DNA of 45,587 nt, from positions 1 through 45,587 of the forward strand of contig DASSNE010000047.1 in the NCBI GenBank assembly GCA_035688265.1. Reading direction: 5' to 3'. Positions 7,965 through 17,265 of this stretch are shown here, piece after piece; position 1 is the stretch's first letter; each line of letters opens with the position of its first letter. The notes under the pieces were generated by a model that saw only the letters and a list, made by a program, of their open reading frames with translations, was not told where the DNA came from and did not search any database. A program made the translations under genes and the position numbers. Origin of the DNA: DASSBR01 sp035688265. GTDB taxonomy: Bacteria > Pseudomonadota > Gammaproteobacteria > Natronospirales > DASSBR01.

Positions 7965-10868
7965 ATGCCGCATCAGATCGCCCTCATCGCGATAGTTGCA
8001 CTGCCCTTCGCGGGAGGCTGCGCGGCCGCGCTGTTCCGGAGTAACGGCCGCAATGCGGAAGCGTGGCTGGGGGGCGCTGTTGCGGTTGCCGCGTTCGCGC
8101 TCACAGCATCGTGTTATCCCGCCGTCGCCTCCGGCGGCGCTATCCGGTACGAACTGCCGTGGCTGCCGGCGCTGGGTCTCAATTTCGTGCTGCGCATGGA
8201 TGGCTTCGCCTGGCTGTTCGCCATGCTGATCACGGGAATTGGGGGCCTGGTGGTGCTCTATGCCCGCTACTACATGTCGCCGTCCGACCCGGTGCCGCGC
8301 TTCTTTGCGTTCCTGCTGGCGTTTATGGGCGCGATGCTGGGGCTGGTGCTCTCGGGAAACCTGATTCAGCTCGTTTTTTTCTGGGAGCTGACCAGCGTCT
8401 TTTCCTTCCTCCTGATCGGCTACTGGCACCAGAACGCCGGTGCGCGCGAAGGGGCGCGCATGGCGCTGACTATCACAGTCGCCGGCGGGTTGTGCCTGTT
8501 CGCCGGCATCCTGATACTCGGACACATCGTCGGCAGCTATGACCTGGACATAGTGCTGGCGTCAGGCGATTCGATCCGTTCGAGTCCGCTTTATCTGCCG
8601 ACCTTGATTCTCATCCTGCTCGGTGCACTGACCAAGAGCGCCCAGTTCCCGTTCCATTTCTGGCTGCCCAACGCGATGACGGCGCCGACCCCGGTGTCGG
8701 CCTACCTGCATTCGGCCACGCTGGTCAAGGCGGGCGTGTTTCTGCTGGTGCGCTTGTGGCCGGTGCTCGGCGGGACCCACTACTGGCTGTGGCTCGTGGG
8801 CCTGCCCGGCCTGATCACCTTTGTGCTCGGGGCCTGGTTTGCCATTTTTCAGCAGGACCTGAAGAGACTGCTGGCGTATTCGACCATTACCCACCTTGGA
8901 CTGATCACGCTGCTGATCGGGCTCGACGCGCCGCTCGCGCTGGTGGCTGCGATCTTCCACATCGTGAACCACGCGACATTCAAGGCGTCGCTGTTCATGG
9001 GCACGGGAATCGTCGAGCACGAAAGCGGAACTCGCGACATCCGGCGCCTCGGCGGGCTGTGGTCCATGATCCCCGTCAGCGCCACGCTGGCCATGGTCGC
9101 GGCGGCGGCGATGGCCGGTGTGCCGCTGCTGAACGGATTTCTGTCCAAGGAGATGTTCTTTGCCGAGACCATTGAAGCCCACAGTGGTTCGTTTGTGGAT
9201 GTCGCGCTGCCCTACGTCGCGACGCTGGCCAGCATCTTCAGCGTGACGTACTCCGTGCACTATATTCGCGGGACATTTTTCGGGCGGCGGACGGGAGACT
9301 TGCCGCGAATACCGCACGAGCCGCCGCGCTGGATGCGCTTCCCGGTGGAGTTCCTCGTGCTGGTTTGCCTGGTGGTCGGAATCATTCCGGCACTGACGGT
9401 GGGCCCGTTCCTGAATTCGGCAGCGCGCGCCGTCCTCGGCGCCGCCACGCCGACCTATAGCCTGGCTGTATGGCACGGCTTGACGCAGCCGCTCTTGATG
9501 AGCGCAATCGCGCTGGCCGGCGGTGCCTTGCTGTACCTCGGACTGCGGCGCTACCTTTCCAGCGGCGTCGAGGGCGCTCCGCTGTTCCGGCGCATCAAGG
9601 GCCGGCGCATCTTCGACAGCGTCATGAGCACCTTGTCCTGGCGCTGGGCGCGACTCCTCGAACGACTGCTGGGAACGCGCCGCCTGCAACCCCAGTTGCA
9701 GCTCCTGCTGTGCGTCGCATTGATTGCAGCCGCCTGGCCGCTCGTTTCGCACGGGCTTCAAGTCGGCGGAGTCGTTTCGCACCCATTCGATCCGGCCTTC
9801 GCACTGTTATGGGCAGTCGGCATCACCTGCGCCATCGGCAGCGCGTGGCTCGCAAAATTTCACCGGCTGGCTGCCCTGATCCTGGCGGGCGGCGCGGGCC
9901 TGATCACCTGCATTACCTTTGTCTGGCTGTCCGCGCCCGACCTGGGGCTGACGCAGTTGCTGGTGGAAGCTGTCACCACCGTGCTGCTGCTGCTTGGCCT
10001 GCGCTGGCTGCCGAAGCGAATCGAGGGCGCCGACGCCGGTGCGCGCAAGACTACGGCGGCGCGCGCGCGGCGCCTGCGCGACTTTCTGATCGCGCTCGTA
10101 TCGGGCGCCGGCGTGTCGGCACTGGCATACGCGGTGATGACGCGGCCGGCGCCCGAAAGCGTGTCGCGTTTTTTTGTGGAGCGGGCCTATACCGAAGGCG
10201 GCGGTACAAACATCGTCAACGTGATTCTGGTGGACTTTCGAGGCTTTGACACGCTCGGAGAGATTACCGTTCTAGGCGTGGTCGCGTTGACGGTTTTTGC
10301 GTTGCTGCGCCGCTTTCGTCCGGCACAGGAAAGCATTGGCCTGCCCCCGCAACAGCGTCTCCAGAATGCCGCCGACGACGGCAATGCCGCCCCGCAATAC
10401 CTGCTCGTTCCCGCGGTCATCATGCAATTACTGTTTCCATTCATCGCGATATTCGGCGTATTTCTGTTCGTCCGCGGGCACAACCTGCCTGGCGGTGGTT
10501 TCGCGGCCGGCATCGCGGTCGCCGCCGGCCTGATCCTGCAATACATGGCGGGCGGGATTCGCGAGGTGGAAGCGCGGTGGCGCATCCGCCCGCTACGCTG
10601 GATCGGTACAGGGCTGCTGCTCGCGGTGGCGGCAGGAATGGGGTCGTGGGTGTTTTCGCGGCCGTTCCTGACGTCATACTTCAGCCATGCCGAACTACCC
10701 TTTGTAGGCGCGGTGTCGTTGGCCAGTGCCGTGGTTTTCGACCTGGGCGTATTTGTGCTCGTGGTGGGCGCGACCAACCTGATCCTGATTGCGCTGGCCC
10801 ACCAGTCGATCCGGGTTCACCGGGTGCCGGAACAAACGCCGGCGCCAACCGCGGACAAGGAGGGCTGA
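7965..10868 (+). CDS. mrpA: Na+/H+ antiporter subunit A fused to subunit B (MrpAB)
   Basis: A 967-residue polytopic membrane protein, the large subunit of the Mrp/Mnh/Pha multisubunit cation:proton antiporter. The N-terminal two thirds is the complex-I NuoL-like proton channel (GALTKSAQFPFHFWLPNAM around residues 220-240, NHATFKASLFMGTG near 335). A C-terminal MrpA segment follows (RAYTEGGGTNIVNVILVDF around 740). From about residue 810 comes a complete MrpB domain (VMQLLFPFIAIFGVFLF-like start, RGHNLPGGGFAAGI). The A-B fusion is usual for proteobacterial group 2 Mrp systems, so no separate mrpB is expected. First gene of a six-gene operon; its stop overlaps the mrpC start (TGATG). Confidence 0.93.
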   Translation: MPHQIALIAIVALPFAGGCAAALFRSNGRNAEAWLGGAVAVAAFALTASCYPAVASGGAIRYELPWLPALGLNFVLRMDGFAWLFAMLITGIGGLVVLYARYYMSPSDPVPRFFAFLLAFMGAMLGLVLSGNLIQLVFFWELTSVFSFLLIGYWHQNAGAREGARMALTITVAGGLCLFAGILILGHIVGSYDLDIVLASGDSIRSSPLYLPTLILILLGALTKSAQFPFHFWLPNAMTAPTPVSAYLHSATLVKAGVFLLVRLWPVLGGTHYWLWLVGLPGLITFVLGAWFAIFQQDLKRLLAYSTITHLGLITLLIGLDAPLALVAAIFHIVNHATFKASLFMGTGIVEHESGTRDIRRLGGLWSMIPVSATLAMVAAAAMAGVPLLNGFLSKEMFFAETIEAHSGSFVDVALPYVATLASIFSVTYSVHYIRGTFFGRRTGDLPRIPHEPPRWMRFPVEFLVLVCLVVGIIPALTVGPFLNSAARAVLGAATPTYSLAVWHGLTQPLLMSAIALAGGALLYLGLRRYLSSGVEGAPLFRRIKGRRIFDSVMSTLSWRWARLLERLLGTRRLQPQLQLLLCVALIAAAWPLVSHGLQVGGVVSHPFDPAFALLWAVGITCAIGSAWLAKFHRLAALILAGGAGLITCITFVWLSAPDLGLTQLLVEAVTTVLLLLGLRWLPKRIEGADAGARKTTAARARRLRDFLIALVSGAGVSALAYAVMTRPAPESVSRFFVERAYTEGGGTNIVNVILVDFRGFDTLGEITVLGVVALTVFALLRRFRPAQESIGLPPQQRLQNAADDGNAAPQYLLVPAVIMQLLFPFIAIFGVFLFVRGHNLPGGGFAAGIAVAAGLILQYMAGGIREVEARWRIRPLRWIGTGLLLAVAAGMGSWVFSRPFLTSYFSHAELPFVGAVSLASAVVFDLGVFVLVVGATNLILIALAHQSIRVHRVPEQTPAPTADKEG

Positions 10869-11212
10869 TGGAACTCATCCTGTCGCTCGGTATTGGCGTG
10901 CTGGCCGGTTCCGGCGTCTGGCTGTTGCTGCGGCCGCGCACCTTCCAGGTAATCATCGGCCTGACCTTGCTGTCCTACGCGGTCAATCTTTTCATCGTCG
11001 CGATGGGGCGGCTGCGGATCGGCATGCCGCCGATTCTGGCCGCGTCGCAGGCGGGCGATCCCGCGCATTATGCCGACCCGCTGCCGCAGGCCCTGGTGCT
11101 GACCGCGATCGTGATCAGCTTTGCCACTACGGCGCTGTTCCTGGTCGTCCTGCTCGCGTCGCGCGGATTCACCGGAACCGATCATGTCGATGGCAAGGAG
11201 CGGGAACGGTGA
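10868..11212 (+). CDS. mrpC: Na+/H+ antiporter subunit C (MrpC/MnhC)
   Basis: A 114-residue NuoK-like membrane subunit with three predicted helices: ELILSLGIGVLAGSGVWLLL, QVIIGLTLLSYAVNLFIVAM and LVLTAIVISFATTALFLVVL. The family signature PLPQALVLTAIVISFA is present, with GMPPI in the loop before it. The ATG at 10868 overlaps the mrpA stop by one base; AAGGAGGG just upstream is a good ribosome-binding site. The stop overlaps the GTG start of mrpD. A longer in-frame extension upstream lies entirely inside mrpA and is rejected. Confidence 0.92.
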   Translation: MELILSLGIGVLAGSGVWLLLRPRTFQVIIGLTLLSYAVNLFIVAMGRLRIGMPPILAASQAGDPAHYADPLPQALVLTAIVISFATTALFLVVLLASRGFTGTDHVDGKERER

Positions 11213-12834
11213 CCTCGGCGATCCAGCATCTGCTGATCGTGCCAATCCTTTTACCGTTGGCCGCGGGCGCGGTGCTGCTGTTTATCGACGAACGCGGCCG
11301 CGGACTCAAGGCAGCAATCAATGTCGGCTCGACCGTTGCCCTGGTTGTCGTGGCATTTGCGCTGTTGACTCTCGCCGGCAACCGGACCGGCGTTTATCGG
11401 CTGGGCGGCTGGCCGGCCCCGTTCGGGATCGTGCTGGTCGTGGATCGCCTGGCGGCGGTGATGCTGGTTCTGACCAGCCTGCTGGCATTGGCTTCGGTCG
11501 TATTTTCGCTGGCACGCTGGCATCGCGCCGGCAGGCATTTCCATTCGATGTTCCTGTTTTTGCTGATGGGGCTCAATGGCGCCTTTCTCACCGGGGACCT
11601 GTTCAACCTTTTCGTTTTCTTCGAAGTGCTGCTGGCGGCATCGTACGGACTGGCGCTGCATGGCTCGGGCGTGACCCGCGTCAAGGCGGGGCTGCACTAC
11701 ATCGCCGTCAACCTCGCCGGATCGCTGCTGTTTCTGATCGGCGTGAGCCTGATCTATGGCGTCACCGGCACCCTGAACATGGCAGATCTCGCCACCCGCA
11801 TCCCGCAACTGTCGACGGACAACCGGATGCTGCTGGAGACCGGCACGGCCATCCTCGGCATCGCCCTGTTGCTCAAGGCCGGCATATGGCCGCTGAGCTT
11901 CTGGCTGCCGACCACCTATTCCGCCGCGGCTTCGCCGGTGGCCGCGCTGTTCTCGATCATGACCAAGGTCGGCATCTACCTGGTGCTGCGGCTCTGGCTG
12001 CTGCTGTTCGGCGCGGGCAGCGGCGCGTCCGCGCACTTCGGCGGCAACTGGCTGCTGCTGGGCGGAATGGCGACGATTGCCTTCGGCGTCATCGGCGTGC
12101 TGTCATCGCGGCGGCTGGGGTGGCTGGCGGCCTACTGCGTGCTGGTATCCACGGGCACCGTGCTGGCGGCGATCGCCATCGGCGGGATCGGCGTCACCGG
12201 CTCCGCGCTGTTTTACCTGGTCAGTTCGACGCTGGCGCTCGGCGCCTTCTTCATGCTGATCGAACTGGTGGAACGCGGCCGCACGCGACAGGTGGATGCC
12301 ATCGCGGTCGCCCGGGAAACGATTGACGGTGCGGAAGAGCATGATATGAGCGAGCCGGAGGAAATCGGCATCACGATTCCCGCCACCATGGCGGTTCTGG
12401 GCATGGCCTTTCTGGGCTGCGCGCTGCTGCTCGCGGGGTTGCCGCCGCTGTCCGGCTTCATCGCCAAATTCTCACTGCTGGCCGCGCTGCTCGATCTCGG
12501 CGCGCCCGGCGGAGCAGGCCCGGTCGCGACGTCTTCATGGGCGTTTCTCGCCTTGGTCATCGTCTCGGGCCTCGCGACGCTGATTGCGATGACCCGGGCG
12601 GGCATACGCGTCTTCTGGAGATCATCGGGTCGCGTCGTGCCGCGAGTGCGCGTCATTGAGATGGCGCCGGTGGCTGCGCTGTTATGCGCCTGCGTGGTCC
12701 TGACCATCGAGGCCGGGCCGGTCATGAGCTATATGCGAGCGGCCTCCCGGTCCGTCTACCAACCGCAAAACTATGTCCGAAGCGTGCTGGCCGCACCCGC
12801 TGAACACGAGCCGGCTAATGGGAGTGGCTCGTGA
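11209..12834 (+). CDS. mrpD: Na+/H+ antiporter subunit D (MrpD/MnhD)
   Basis: A 541-residue NuoM/N-like proton-translocating subunit with about 14 helices. Landmarks: FNLFVFFEVLLAASYGLALH near residue 140, the channel helix LLLKAGIWPLSFWLPTTYSA around 225 with the conserved lysine, SPVAALFSIMTKVGIY, and LAGLPPLSGFIAKFSL. The start is GTG 11209 (AAGGAGCGGGAACG upstream), overlapping the mrpC stop by four bases, so translation is probably coupled. The frame is open 140 codons further upstream but only through mrpA and mrpC sequence. Confidence 0.93.
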   Translation: MTSAIQHLLIVPILLPLAAGAVLLFIDERGRGLKAAINVGSTVALVVVAFALLTLAGNRTGVYRLGGWPAPFGIVLVVDRLAAVMLVLTSLLALASVVFSLARWHRAGRHFHSMFLFLLMGLNGAFLTGDLFNLFVFFEVLLAASYGLALHGSGVTRVKAGLHYIAVNLAGSLLFLIGVSLIYGVTGTLNMADLATRIPQLSTDNRMLLETGTAILGIALLLKAGIWPLSFWLPTTYSAAASPVAALFSIMTKVGIYLVLRLWLLLFGAGSGASAHFGGNWLLLGGMATIAFGVIGVLSSRRLGWLAAYCVLVSTGTVLAAIAIGGIGVTGSALFYLVSSTLALGAFFMLIELVERGRTRQVDAIAVARETIDGAEEHDMSEPEEIGITIPATMAVLGMAFLGCALLLAGLPPLSGFIAKFSLLAALLDLGAPGGAGPVATSSWAFLALVIVSGLATLIAMTRAGIRVFWRSSGRVVPRVRVIEMAPVAALLCACVVLTIEAGPVMSYMRAASRSVYQPQNYVRSVLAAPAEHEPANGSGS

Positions 12835-13328
12835 GGCGCTGGCTGCCGTTCCCGTTGCTGTCCGTCAGCCTGCTGGCGGTATGGTTGCTGCTCAACCAGT
12901 CGGTGGCCGTGGGAGAGGTTCTGTTGGGATGCGTTCTTGCATTGGCGGGTCCCCGGCTCATGCTGGCGCCGCCGGAGCCGGCAGGCCGACGCCGGCGACT
13001 GCGGCGAGCGGCAGCCGCCGTGCGGCTGTTTTTCGCGGTCCTGACCGACATCATCCGGTCCAATGGCGCGGTGGCAGCCATCATTTTGGGCTTGCCCCAT
13101 CGGCGGCAGACCGCCGGTTTTCTCGATATTCCGCTGGACTTGCGTCACCGGTACGGCCTGGCGACGCTGGCCTGCATCATCACCTCCACCCCCGGTACGC
13201 TCTGGGTGGCCTATGATCCCGTTCGCGGCATCCTGACCCTCCATATCCTCGACCTGGTCGACGAGAAGGCCTGGATCGATACCATCAAGGGCCGTTACGA
13301 GCGCAGGCTGCTGGAGATCTTCGAATGA
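12831..13328 (+). CDS. mrpE: Na+/H+ antiporter subunit E (MrpE/MnhE)
   Basis: A 165-residue subunit with two N-terminal helices (FPLLSVSLLAVWLLLNQS and VGEVLLGCVLALAG), a basic loop (GRRRRLRRAAAAVRL), a third helix (FFAVLTDIIRSNGAVAAII), and the soluble C-terminal domain with the family motif CIITSTPGTLWVAYD. GTG 12831 overlaps the mrpD stop by four bases. The stop is overlapped by the ATG of mrpF. Confidence 0.9.
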   Translation: MRRWLPFPLLSVSLLAVWLLLNQSVAVGEVLLGCVLALAGPRLMLAPPEPAGRRRRLRRAAAAVRLFFAVLTDIIRSNGAVAAIILGLPHRRQTAGFLDIPLDLRHRYGLATLACIITSTPGTLWVAYDPVRGILTLHILDLVDEKAWIDTIKGRYERRLLEIFE

Positions 13329-13603
13329 CGAACGTGCTCGCCGGGTCGCTTGCAATCGCGCAGATCCTGCTGGCGCTCGCCATGACATGCGCGATTTACC
13401 GGATGATTCGCGGACCGCGGGCGCAGGATCGGGTGCTGGGCTTCGACGCGCTGTACGTCGACGGCATGCTCCTGCTGCTCACAATCGGCATCCGCACCGG
13501 CAGCACGCTGTACTTCGAGACTGCGCTCGTCATCGCGCTGCTGGGCTTCATCGGCACGGTGGCACTGGCGAAGTTCCTGATGCGCGGAGAGGTGATCGAA
13601 TGA
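13325..13603 (+). CDS. mrpF: Na+/H+ antiporter subunit F (MrpF/MnhF)
   Basis: A 92-residue three-helix membrane subunit of normal family length. The conserved core YRMIRGPRAQDRVLGFDAL, followed by the helices LYVDGMLLLLTIGIRTGS and FETALVIALLGFIGTVALAK, identifies it. ATG overlaps the mrpE stop (ATGA), and its own stop overlaps the mrpG start (ATGA). Confidence 0.92.
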   Translation: MTNVLAGSLAIAQILLALAMTCAIYRMIRGPRAQDRVLGFDALYVDGMLLLLTIGIRTGSTLYFETALVIALLGFIGTVALAKFLMRGEVIE

Positions 13604-13953
13604 ACGCCGCCGCATCACTGCCGCCATGGCTCGCGCTGTTGATTGCCGCGCTGGTTCTGCTGGGCGCCGGGCTTGCCCTGACGGGCGCGCTGGGACTGTT
13701 GCGGTTCAAGAGCTTTTATGAGCGAGTGCATGCGCCGACACTGGGCGCGACGCTCGGCACCGGCTGCATATTGATCGCGTCGATGATCTACTTTTCCGTG
13801 CTCGGGAGCCGGCCCGTGGTGCACGAGATACTGATCGCCGTCTTCCTCACGATAACCACGCCGGCGACCCTGATGTTGCTCGTGCGCGCCGCCCTGTTTC
13901 GGGATCGTGCAGAGCGCCGTGTGGCTACCGCACCGGACGGTGAAGACAAGTAA
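13600..13953 (+). CDS. mrpG: Na+/H+ antiporter subunit G (MrpG/MnhG)
   Basis: A 117-residue membrane subunit with three helices. Identified by ALGLLRFKSFYERVHAPTLG, which carries the family's 'R..d.y.R.Ha.t...t.G' pattern, then GCILIASMIYFSVLG and HEILIAVFLTITTPATLMLL. The ATG overlaps the mrpF stop by four bases; an upstream in-frame extension inside mrpF is rejected. This completes the A(B)CDEFG gene set, so the operon encodes a full antiporter for Na+ (or K+) export and pH homeostasis. The convergent universal stress gene begins 9 bases beyond its stop. Confidence 0.92.
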   Translation: MNAAASLPPWLALLIAALVLLGAGLALTGALGLLRFKSFYERVHAPTLGATLGTGCILIASMIYFSVLGSRPVVHEILIAVFLTITTPATLMLLVRAALFRDRAERRVATAPDGEDK

Positions 13954-13962
13954 AGGTAGCCT

Positions 13963-14817
13963 TCAACGAAGCGGCGGAACCACAAGTATGTCGGTTTCCA
14001 CGGACCGTAAAACGTCCATGGCGACGCTCCCCAGGAAGGCTGTGGCGATCACATTTCGGCCCTGAGTACCTACGATGACCAAGTCGGCGACCGTTTCCTT
14101 TACGGCATCGGCAATTACCACAATCGGCCGGCCCTCGTCGGCCCGCAAGGTCCATCTGTCGATGTCTATCGCGTTCGCCTCGAGGAACGCCTCAAGTTTC
14201 GGGATGATTGTTCGGCTCTCATCGGCCACGTGCTCGTCGACCTGCCCGGTTTCGACGCCGGCATAGACCATTTTCCTCCTGGCCGTGGATTCGAATGCGT
14301 GAACCGCCGTGAGATTGGCCCCATCGAAAAATCCCAGCGCGTCGGCGGTCCTGATCGCTCTCGCGGCCGGCGGTACCATGTCCACGGCGGCAACCACCCG
14401 CCGGTAGGATGTCGCCGCTTCGTCGTTCACCATCAGGACCGGAAATGACCCGGTACGGATCACGCGTTCGATAGTCGTACCGGTGAAGACGTCGCGCAGG
14501 AGTTGCTTGCGGTGTGACCCCATTATGATCAGGTCGGCACCCACCAGATCCGCAGCTCTCAGGATTCCGTCGAACGCTTCGCCGGTGACAGCGGTCGGGC
14601 GGCAATTTACGCCCTGCATTTCCGGTAGCACGGCGGTATGTTCCGCAAGATATCGCTCGGCTTCACGTCGCTCCAGATCAACCAGACGCTCAGGCTGATC
14701 ATCGTCCACGACATGAACGACGGTGAGATCAGCATCCCTTTCCCGCGCCAGCAGCCCGGCTTGCCGAAGCGCGCGTTGCGAGCGGGTCGAGAAATCCGTA
14801 GCCGCCAGAATTCGCAT
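13963..14817 (-). CDS. Tandem universal stress protein (two UspA domains)
   Basis: A 284-residue cytoplasmic protein made of two UspA domains (about 1-140 and 145-284). Domain 1 starts MRILAATDFSTRSQRALRQA and ends with IIMGSHRKQLLRDVFTGTTI; domain 2 starts RRVVAAVDMVPPAARA and ends with VGTQGRNVIATAFLGSVA. Domain 2 has the complete ATP-binding pattern G-x2-G-x9-G-S. In domain 1 the second glycine is replaced by arginine, so ATP binding there is doubtful. The start is ATG 14817, with GGGAGTGAG just upstream. The product probably supports stress survival. Confidence 0.9.
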   Translation of the reverse strand: MRILAATDFSTRSQRALRQAGLLARERDADLTVVHVVDDDQPERLVDLERREAERYLAEHTAVLPEMQGVNCRPTAVTGEAFDGILRAADLVGADLIIMGSHRKQLLRDVFTGTTIERVIRTGSFPVLMVNDEAATSYRRVVAAVDMVPPAARAIRTADALGFFDGANLTAVHAFESTARRKMVYAGVETGQVDEHVADESRTIIPKLEAFLEANAIDIDRWTLRADEGRPIVVIADAVKETVADLVIVGTQGRNVIATAFLGSVAMDVLRSVETDILVVPPLR

Positions 14818-14842
14818 AGTCTCACTCCCGCTCACTCGGGCA

Positions 14843-15028
14843 TCAGCGGTACACCAACCCGCCGTCGGTAATCCGGGCCTGGCCTGTCGATCTCCTCCCA
14901 CATGCCCGTGTCACGGCCACCACGTCGTCGCGTTTGGAGACATCGGCCTTGAGCGTGGTCGCCTTTCTCCCCAGCGCCTTCACTTCCTCCGCGACCTCGC
15001 CCATCGTCTCGTCCTTGACGTCCACGAC
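14843..15028 (-). pseudogene. Short-chain dehydrogenase remnant with internal deletions
   Basis: Read on the minus strand right after the catalase stop codon, the DNA encodes VVDVKDETMGEVAEE and then VKALGRKATTLKADVSKRDD. This is the beta2 to alphaD stretch of a short-chain dehydrogenase/reductase (FabG/BacC type). The N-terminal Rossmann glycine motif is missing. Next, in another frame, comes DTGMWEEID, like the 'pG.v.T.mw..i' segment near residue 190 of such enzymes, and then TGQARITDGGLVYR and a stop, the usual extreme C-terminus ('TGq.i.vDGGl'). About two thirds of the gene, including the Ser-Tyr-Lys active site, is gone in at least two deletions. It is clearly non-functional. Confidence 0.7.
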
Positions 15029-16528
15029 TCAACCTTCTCCCATCCCCTCCGCGGGTTGCGAGGCGCTGCCGGCGCGAACCTTTTGCTCTATCCGCCGGCC
15101 GACATCGGCATCGATGTTGTTCCAATACTGGAAGGCGCGGTCGAGCACCTCGCCATGCACGCCGTTGAGCAGGCTGCCCGAAACCTGTTCGACCAGCTTC
15201 GCGCGCTGCTCGTCGTTGAAGACGTCGCGCACCAGGGTACCGGGCTGGGAAAAATCGTCATCATCGGCACGCAACGTATAGGCACTGCGCACCATGTCTC
15301 CGTCGGCCTCCCAGCCGTCCGGTACCGGCCCGGTCTCGTCCGCCCAGCGGCGGCCGCCGCTGTTGGGCGCATACACTGGTGCATCGCCGCTGTGCTCGTA
15401 GGCCATCTGGCCGTCGAACAGGTAGCTGTTGACCGGTACCCTGGGGCGGTTCACGGGAAGCTGGTGAAAGTTGGTGCCGATGCGATTGCGCTGCGCGTCG
15501 TTGTAGGCAAACGCGCGGCCGAGCAGCATCTTGTCCGGCGACAGCCCGATGCCCGGCACCGTGTTCCCTGGCGAAAACGCCGCCTGCTCGATCTGGGCGA
15601 AGAAGTTCTCCGGGTTGCGGTTGAGCGTCATCGTGCCGACCGGGATCAACGGGTAATCCTTGTGCGGCCAGACCTTGGTCAGGTCGAACGGATTAAACCG
15701 GTAGGTCCGGGCGTCTTCGTAGGGCATGATCTGAACGGACAACGTCCAGCTTGGGTGCTCGCCGCGCGCGATCGCTTCAAACAGATCGCGTCGATGAAAA
15801 TCGGCGTCCCGGCCCGCCATCTCCGCGGCTTCGGCATTGGTGAAGAACGCCATGCCCTGGTTCGTATGGAAATGATATTTCACCCAGAACTTCTCACCGG
15901 CGGCGTTAATCCACATGTAGGTGTGCGAACCGTAGCCGTTCATGTTGCGCCAGGTCCGTGGCAGGCCACGCTCGCCCATCAGGTAGGCCACCTGATGCGC
16001 GGATTCCGGATTGCTCGTCCAGAAGTCCCACTGCATGTGATTGTCGCGCAGACCCGAATCGGGCAGGCGTTTCTGGCTGCGGATGAAGTGCGGGAACTTC
16101 ATCGGATCGCGCACAAAGAATACCGGCGTGTTGTTGCCGACCAGGTCGTAATTGCCTTCGTCGGTGTAGAACTTTAGCGAGAAGCCGCGCACGTCGCGCC
16201 AAGTGTCGGGGCTGCCCATTTCGCCGGCTACGGTCGAAAAACGCGCGAGCATCTCGGTCTTTGCACCCTTCTGGAATAGGGCTGCCCGGGTGTACGCGGA
16301 AACGTCTTCAGTTGTTTCGAAAAGACCGAAAGCGCCCGCGCCCTTTGCGTGCGGCTGTCGCTCGGGAACCTTTTCGCGATTGAAATGCGCCATTTGCTCC
16401 AGGAAATGGACATCGTGAAGCAGGATGGGGCCATCGGAACCGATGGTAAGCGAGTTGCGGTCGCTCGACGCTGGAGCGCCACTGCCCGTCGTGGAGCCGG
16501 TGGCGCGGGAATCCTTTGAAGGTGCCAT
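15029..16528 (-). CDS. katA: Monofunctional haem catalase (small-subunit type)
   Basis: A 499-residue cytoplasmic enzyme that dismutates hydrogen peroxide. The catalytic His60 lies in PHAKGAGAFG and the distal Asn in GNNTPVFFVRD (about 132-133). The proximal haem tyrosine is in RAFAYNDAQRNRIG, followed by NFHQLPVN. The fully conserved RDVRGFSLKFYT, QWDFWTSNPESAHQV and GYGSHTYMWINA are present. The start is set by a strong AAGGAGGTAAC at the ATG of 16528. In-frame codons upstream have no family similarity. A decayed dehydrogenase fragment begins immediately after the stop. No OxyR or other regulator gene is adjacent. Confidence 0.94.
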   Translation of the reverse strand: MAPSKDSRATGSTTGSGAPASSDRNSLTIGSDGPILLHDVHFLEQMAHFNREKVPERQPHAKGAGAFGLFETTEDVSAYTRAALFQKGAKTEMLARFSTVAGEMGSPDTWRDVRGFSLKFYTDEGNYDLVGNNTPVFFVRDPMKFPHFIRSQKRLPDSGLRDNHMQWDFWTSNPESAHQVAYLMGERGLPRTWRNMNGYGSHTYMWINAAGEKFWVKYHFHTNQGMAFFTNAEAAEMAGRDADFHRRDLFEAIARGEHPSWTLSVQIMPYEDARTYRFNPFDLTKVWPHKDYPLIPVGTMTLNRNPENFFAQIEQAAFSPGNTVPGIGLSPDKMLLGRAFAYNDAQRNRIGTNFHQLPVNRPRVPVNSYLFDGQMAYEHSGDAPVYAPNSGGRRWADETGPVPDGWEADGDMVRSAYTLRADDDDFSQPGTLVRDVFNDEQRAKLVEQVSGSLLNGVHGEVLDRAFQYWNNIDADVGRRIEQKVRAGSASQPAEGMGEG

Positions 16529-16618
16529 GGCGTTACCTCCTTGTAATCCACAGTCCGAGCATACCTCGTGCGGCCGGACCTGGCCAGGAGCATTCACCGT
16601 CGCAGGCTGCCGCGTTTC

Positions 16619-17254
16619 CTAGGAGCCGGAATGGGATGTCCGGGCGGTCGGCAGGTGCCAGTTGTAGCGAATGGCCATAAAACGCAGCGCGAAACACAGA
16701 ACCCCGCCAAGAATCGTGGTCGCCACAGGCGAAACACCCAGAACATGGCCGATCACCACCACGGCCGCGCCGACCAGCGCCGCCAGCGCGTAGATGTCGG
16801 CGCGCAGCACGACCGGGATATCACGGACCAGGATGTCGCGCAGCATGCCGCCGCCGATGCCCGTCAGCATGCCGAGCAACGCGGCCATGATCGGGATGAG
16901 CCCGTAGACAAGCGCTTTCTCGGTGCCGGACACGGCGAAGAACGCCAGGCCGACGGCGTCGAACAACAGCACGTCCTTGCGAAAGCGGTCGGTGATCGGA
17001 TACCAGAAGAATGTGATCAAGCCGGCCGCCACCGATACGGCGAGGTACTTCCAGTCGGCAATCGCCGCGGGCGGCACGGCGCCGATGAGCAGATCGCGCG
17101 TAATACCACCCGCGTTACCAGCCGCGAATGACAGCACCAGTACGCCGAAGATATCGAGGCGGTACTTGACCGCCGCCATGCCGCCGCTGATCGCGAATAC
17201 GAACGTGCCGCCCAGGTCGAGTACGAGCAACAATAAGTGCGGCATCTGGGGCAT
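16619..17254 (-). CDS. TRIC-type cation channel family protein (UPF0126, YicG-like)
   Basis: A 211-residue membrane protein with about seven helices, built as an internal duplication of three-helix units. Each repeat holds the glycine-rich motif ending in RD: GNAGGITRDLL near residue 45 and GIGGGMLRDILVRD near 135. Prokaryotic TRIC homologues are trimeric K+ channels, and some are implicated in glycine uptake. The start at ATG 17254 gives the canonical N-terminus (LDLGGTFVFAISGGMAAVKY soon after). It lies 11 bases behind the amidohydrolase stop, so the two genes probably form one transcript. The long in-frame upstream extension runs through the amidohydrolase and is rejected. Confidence 0.9.
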   Translation of the reverse strand: MPQMPHLLLLVLDLGGTFVFAISGGMAAVKYRLDIFGVLVLSFAAGNAGGITRDLLIGAVPPAAIADWKYLAVSVAAGLITFFWYPITDRFRKDVLLFDAVGLAFFAVSGTEKALVYGLIPIMAALLGMLTGIGGGMLRDILVRDIPVVLRADIYALAALVGAAVVVIGHVLGVSPVATTILGGVLCFALRFMAIRYNWHLPTARTSHSGS

Positions 17255-17265
17255 AGTTCGTGTCG

